From positions 1-23,805 of the forward strand of contig NZ_CAKVMR010000033.1 in NCBI RefSeq assembly GCF_934772795.1: a DNA stretch of 23,805 bases, written 5' to 3'. The notes beneath the pieces were generated by a model, which had not been told where the DNA came from, searched no databases, and worked only from the letters and a program-made list of their open reading frames with translations. Below, piece after piece: positions 23,749 to 23,805 of this stretch. A program made the position numbers and the translations under genes. Every line of letters starts with the position of its first letter. Positions within the stretch are counted from its first letter, which is position 1. This DNA is from an uncultured Holdemanella sp. (lineage in GTDB: Bacteria; Bacillota_I; Bacilli_A; Erysipelotrichales; Erysipelotrichaceae).

Positions 23749-23805
23749 TTATTTAGAGGCGTTTATAACCTGCTCTAAAAAATTTTTAAAGTTTTTAGAG
23801 TATCT
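23749..23805 (-). CDS. Possible 3' end of a minus-strand gene cut by the window edge
   Basis: From the right edge one minus-strand frame is open for 18 codons, ending with a residue run FLEQVINASK and a TAA at 23751-23749. The other two frames close sooner. The composition looks like a protein C-terminus, but the stretch is too short to be sure. It also contains an inverted repeat, CTCTAAAAA (23773-23781) and TTTTTAGAG (23792-23800). Confidence 0.3.
   Translation of the reverse strand, partial: RYSKNFKNFLEQVINASK

Overview
The window looks like a chromosomal segment of a low-GC, Gram-positive fermentative bacterium (Bacillota; an Erysipelotrichia-like gut lineage is my guess, from gene style only). 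Evidence: AT-rich DNA, AGGAGG-type ribosome binding sites, tightly packed operons with ATGA or TAATG overlaps, two complete PTS sugar systems, a Gram-positive lipoprotein and an aro operon. I see no rRNA, tRNA, CRISPR, insertion sequence or prophage.

Region 1 (55-8563, minus strand) is an L-ascorbate utilisation operon: ulaG lactonase, ulaC/ulaA/ulaB PTS (IIA, IIC, IIB), a cytoplasmic beta-propeller-like protein of unknown function, L-ribulose-5-P 4-epimerase (ulaF), L-xylulose-5-P 3-epimerase (ulaE), a two-subunit transketolase and a Cof-type HAD phosphatase. The pathway is ascorbate to ascorbate-6-P (PTS), then 3-keto-L-gulonate-6-P (UlaG), then (decarboxylase UlaD, not in this window) L-xylulose-5-P, L-ribulose-5-P, D-xylulose-5-P, transketolase. 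The transketolase N-subunit is interrupted by one in-frame TAA.

Region 2 (8564-10355) holds a divergent control region with two facing promoters, operator-like repeats and a cre-like site. It also holds a plus-strand two-gene operon: a membrane protein of unknown function and a DeoR-family (UlaR-like) repressor, ended by a clear terminator.

Region 3 (10354-13574) is a small island of non-metabolic genes. It contains an HTH protein divergent from a membrane-anchored Ser/Thr kinase, an Ltp-type lipoprotein made of three 50-residue repeats (family known for phage superinfection exclusion), a small alpha/beta-hydrolase-like protein, and a convergent HD-domain phosphohydrolase. Several genes here lack a Shine-Dalgarno sequence and have a -10 box about 6-7 nt from the ATG, suggesting leaderless mRNAs.

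Region 4 (13657-17894) is aroB-aroC-aroA-tyrA with overlapping genes, giving the later shikimate steps and the route to tyrosine. A 19-bp perfect palindrome sits between this operon and the HD gene. A YitT-family membrane protein follows (17934-18797).

Region 5 (18962-23463, minus strand) is a glucoside PTS operon: GH4 6-phospho-glucosidase, aldose 1-epimerase, Glc-family IICB, and a separate IIA-Glc. Upstream of it lies an unusual array of GGG(G)TC repeats, and the window may end in the 3' tip of another minus-strand gene.
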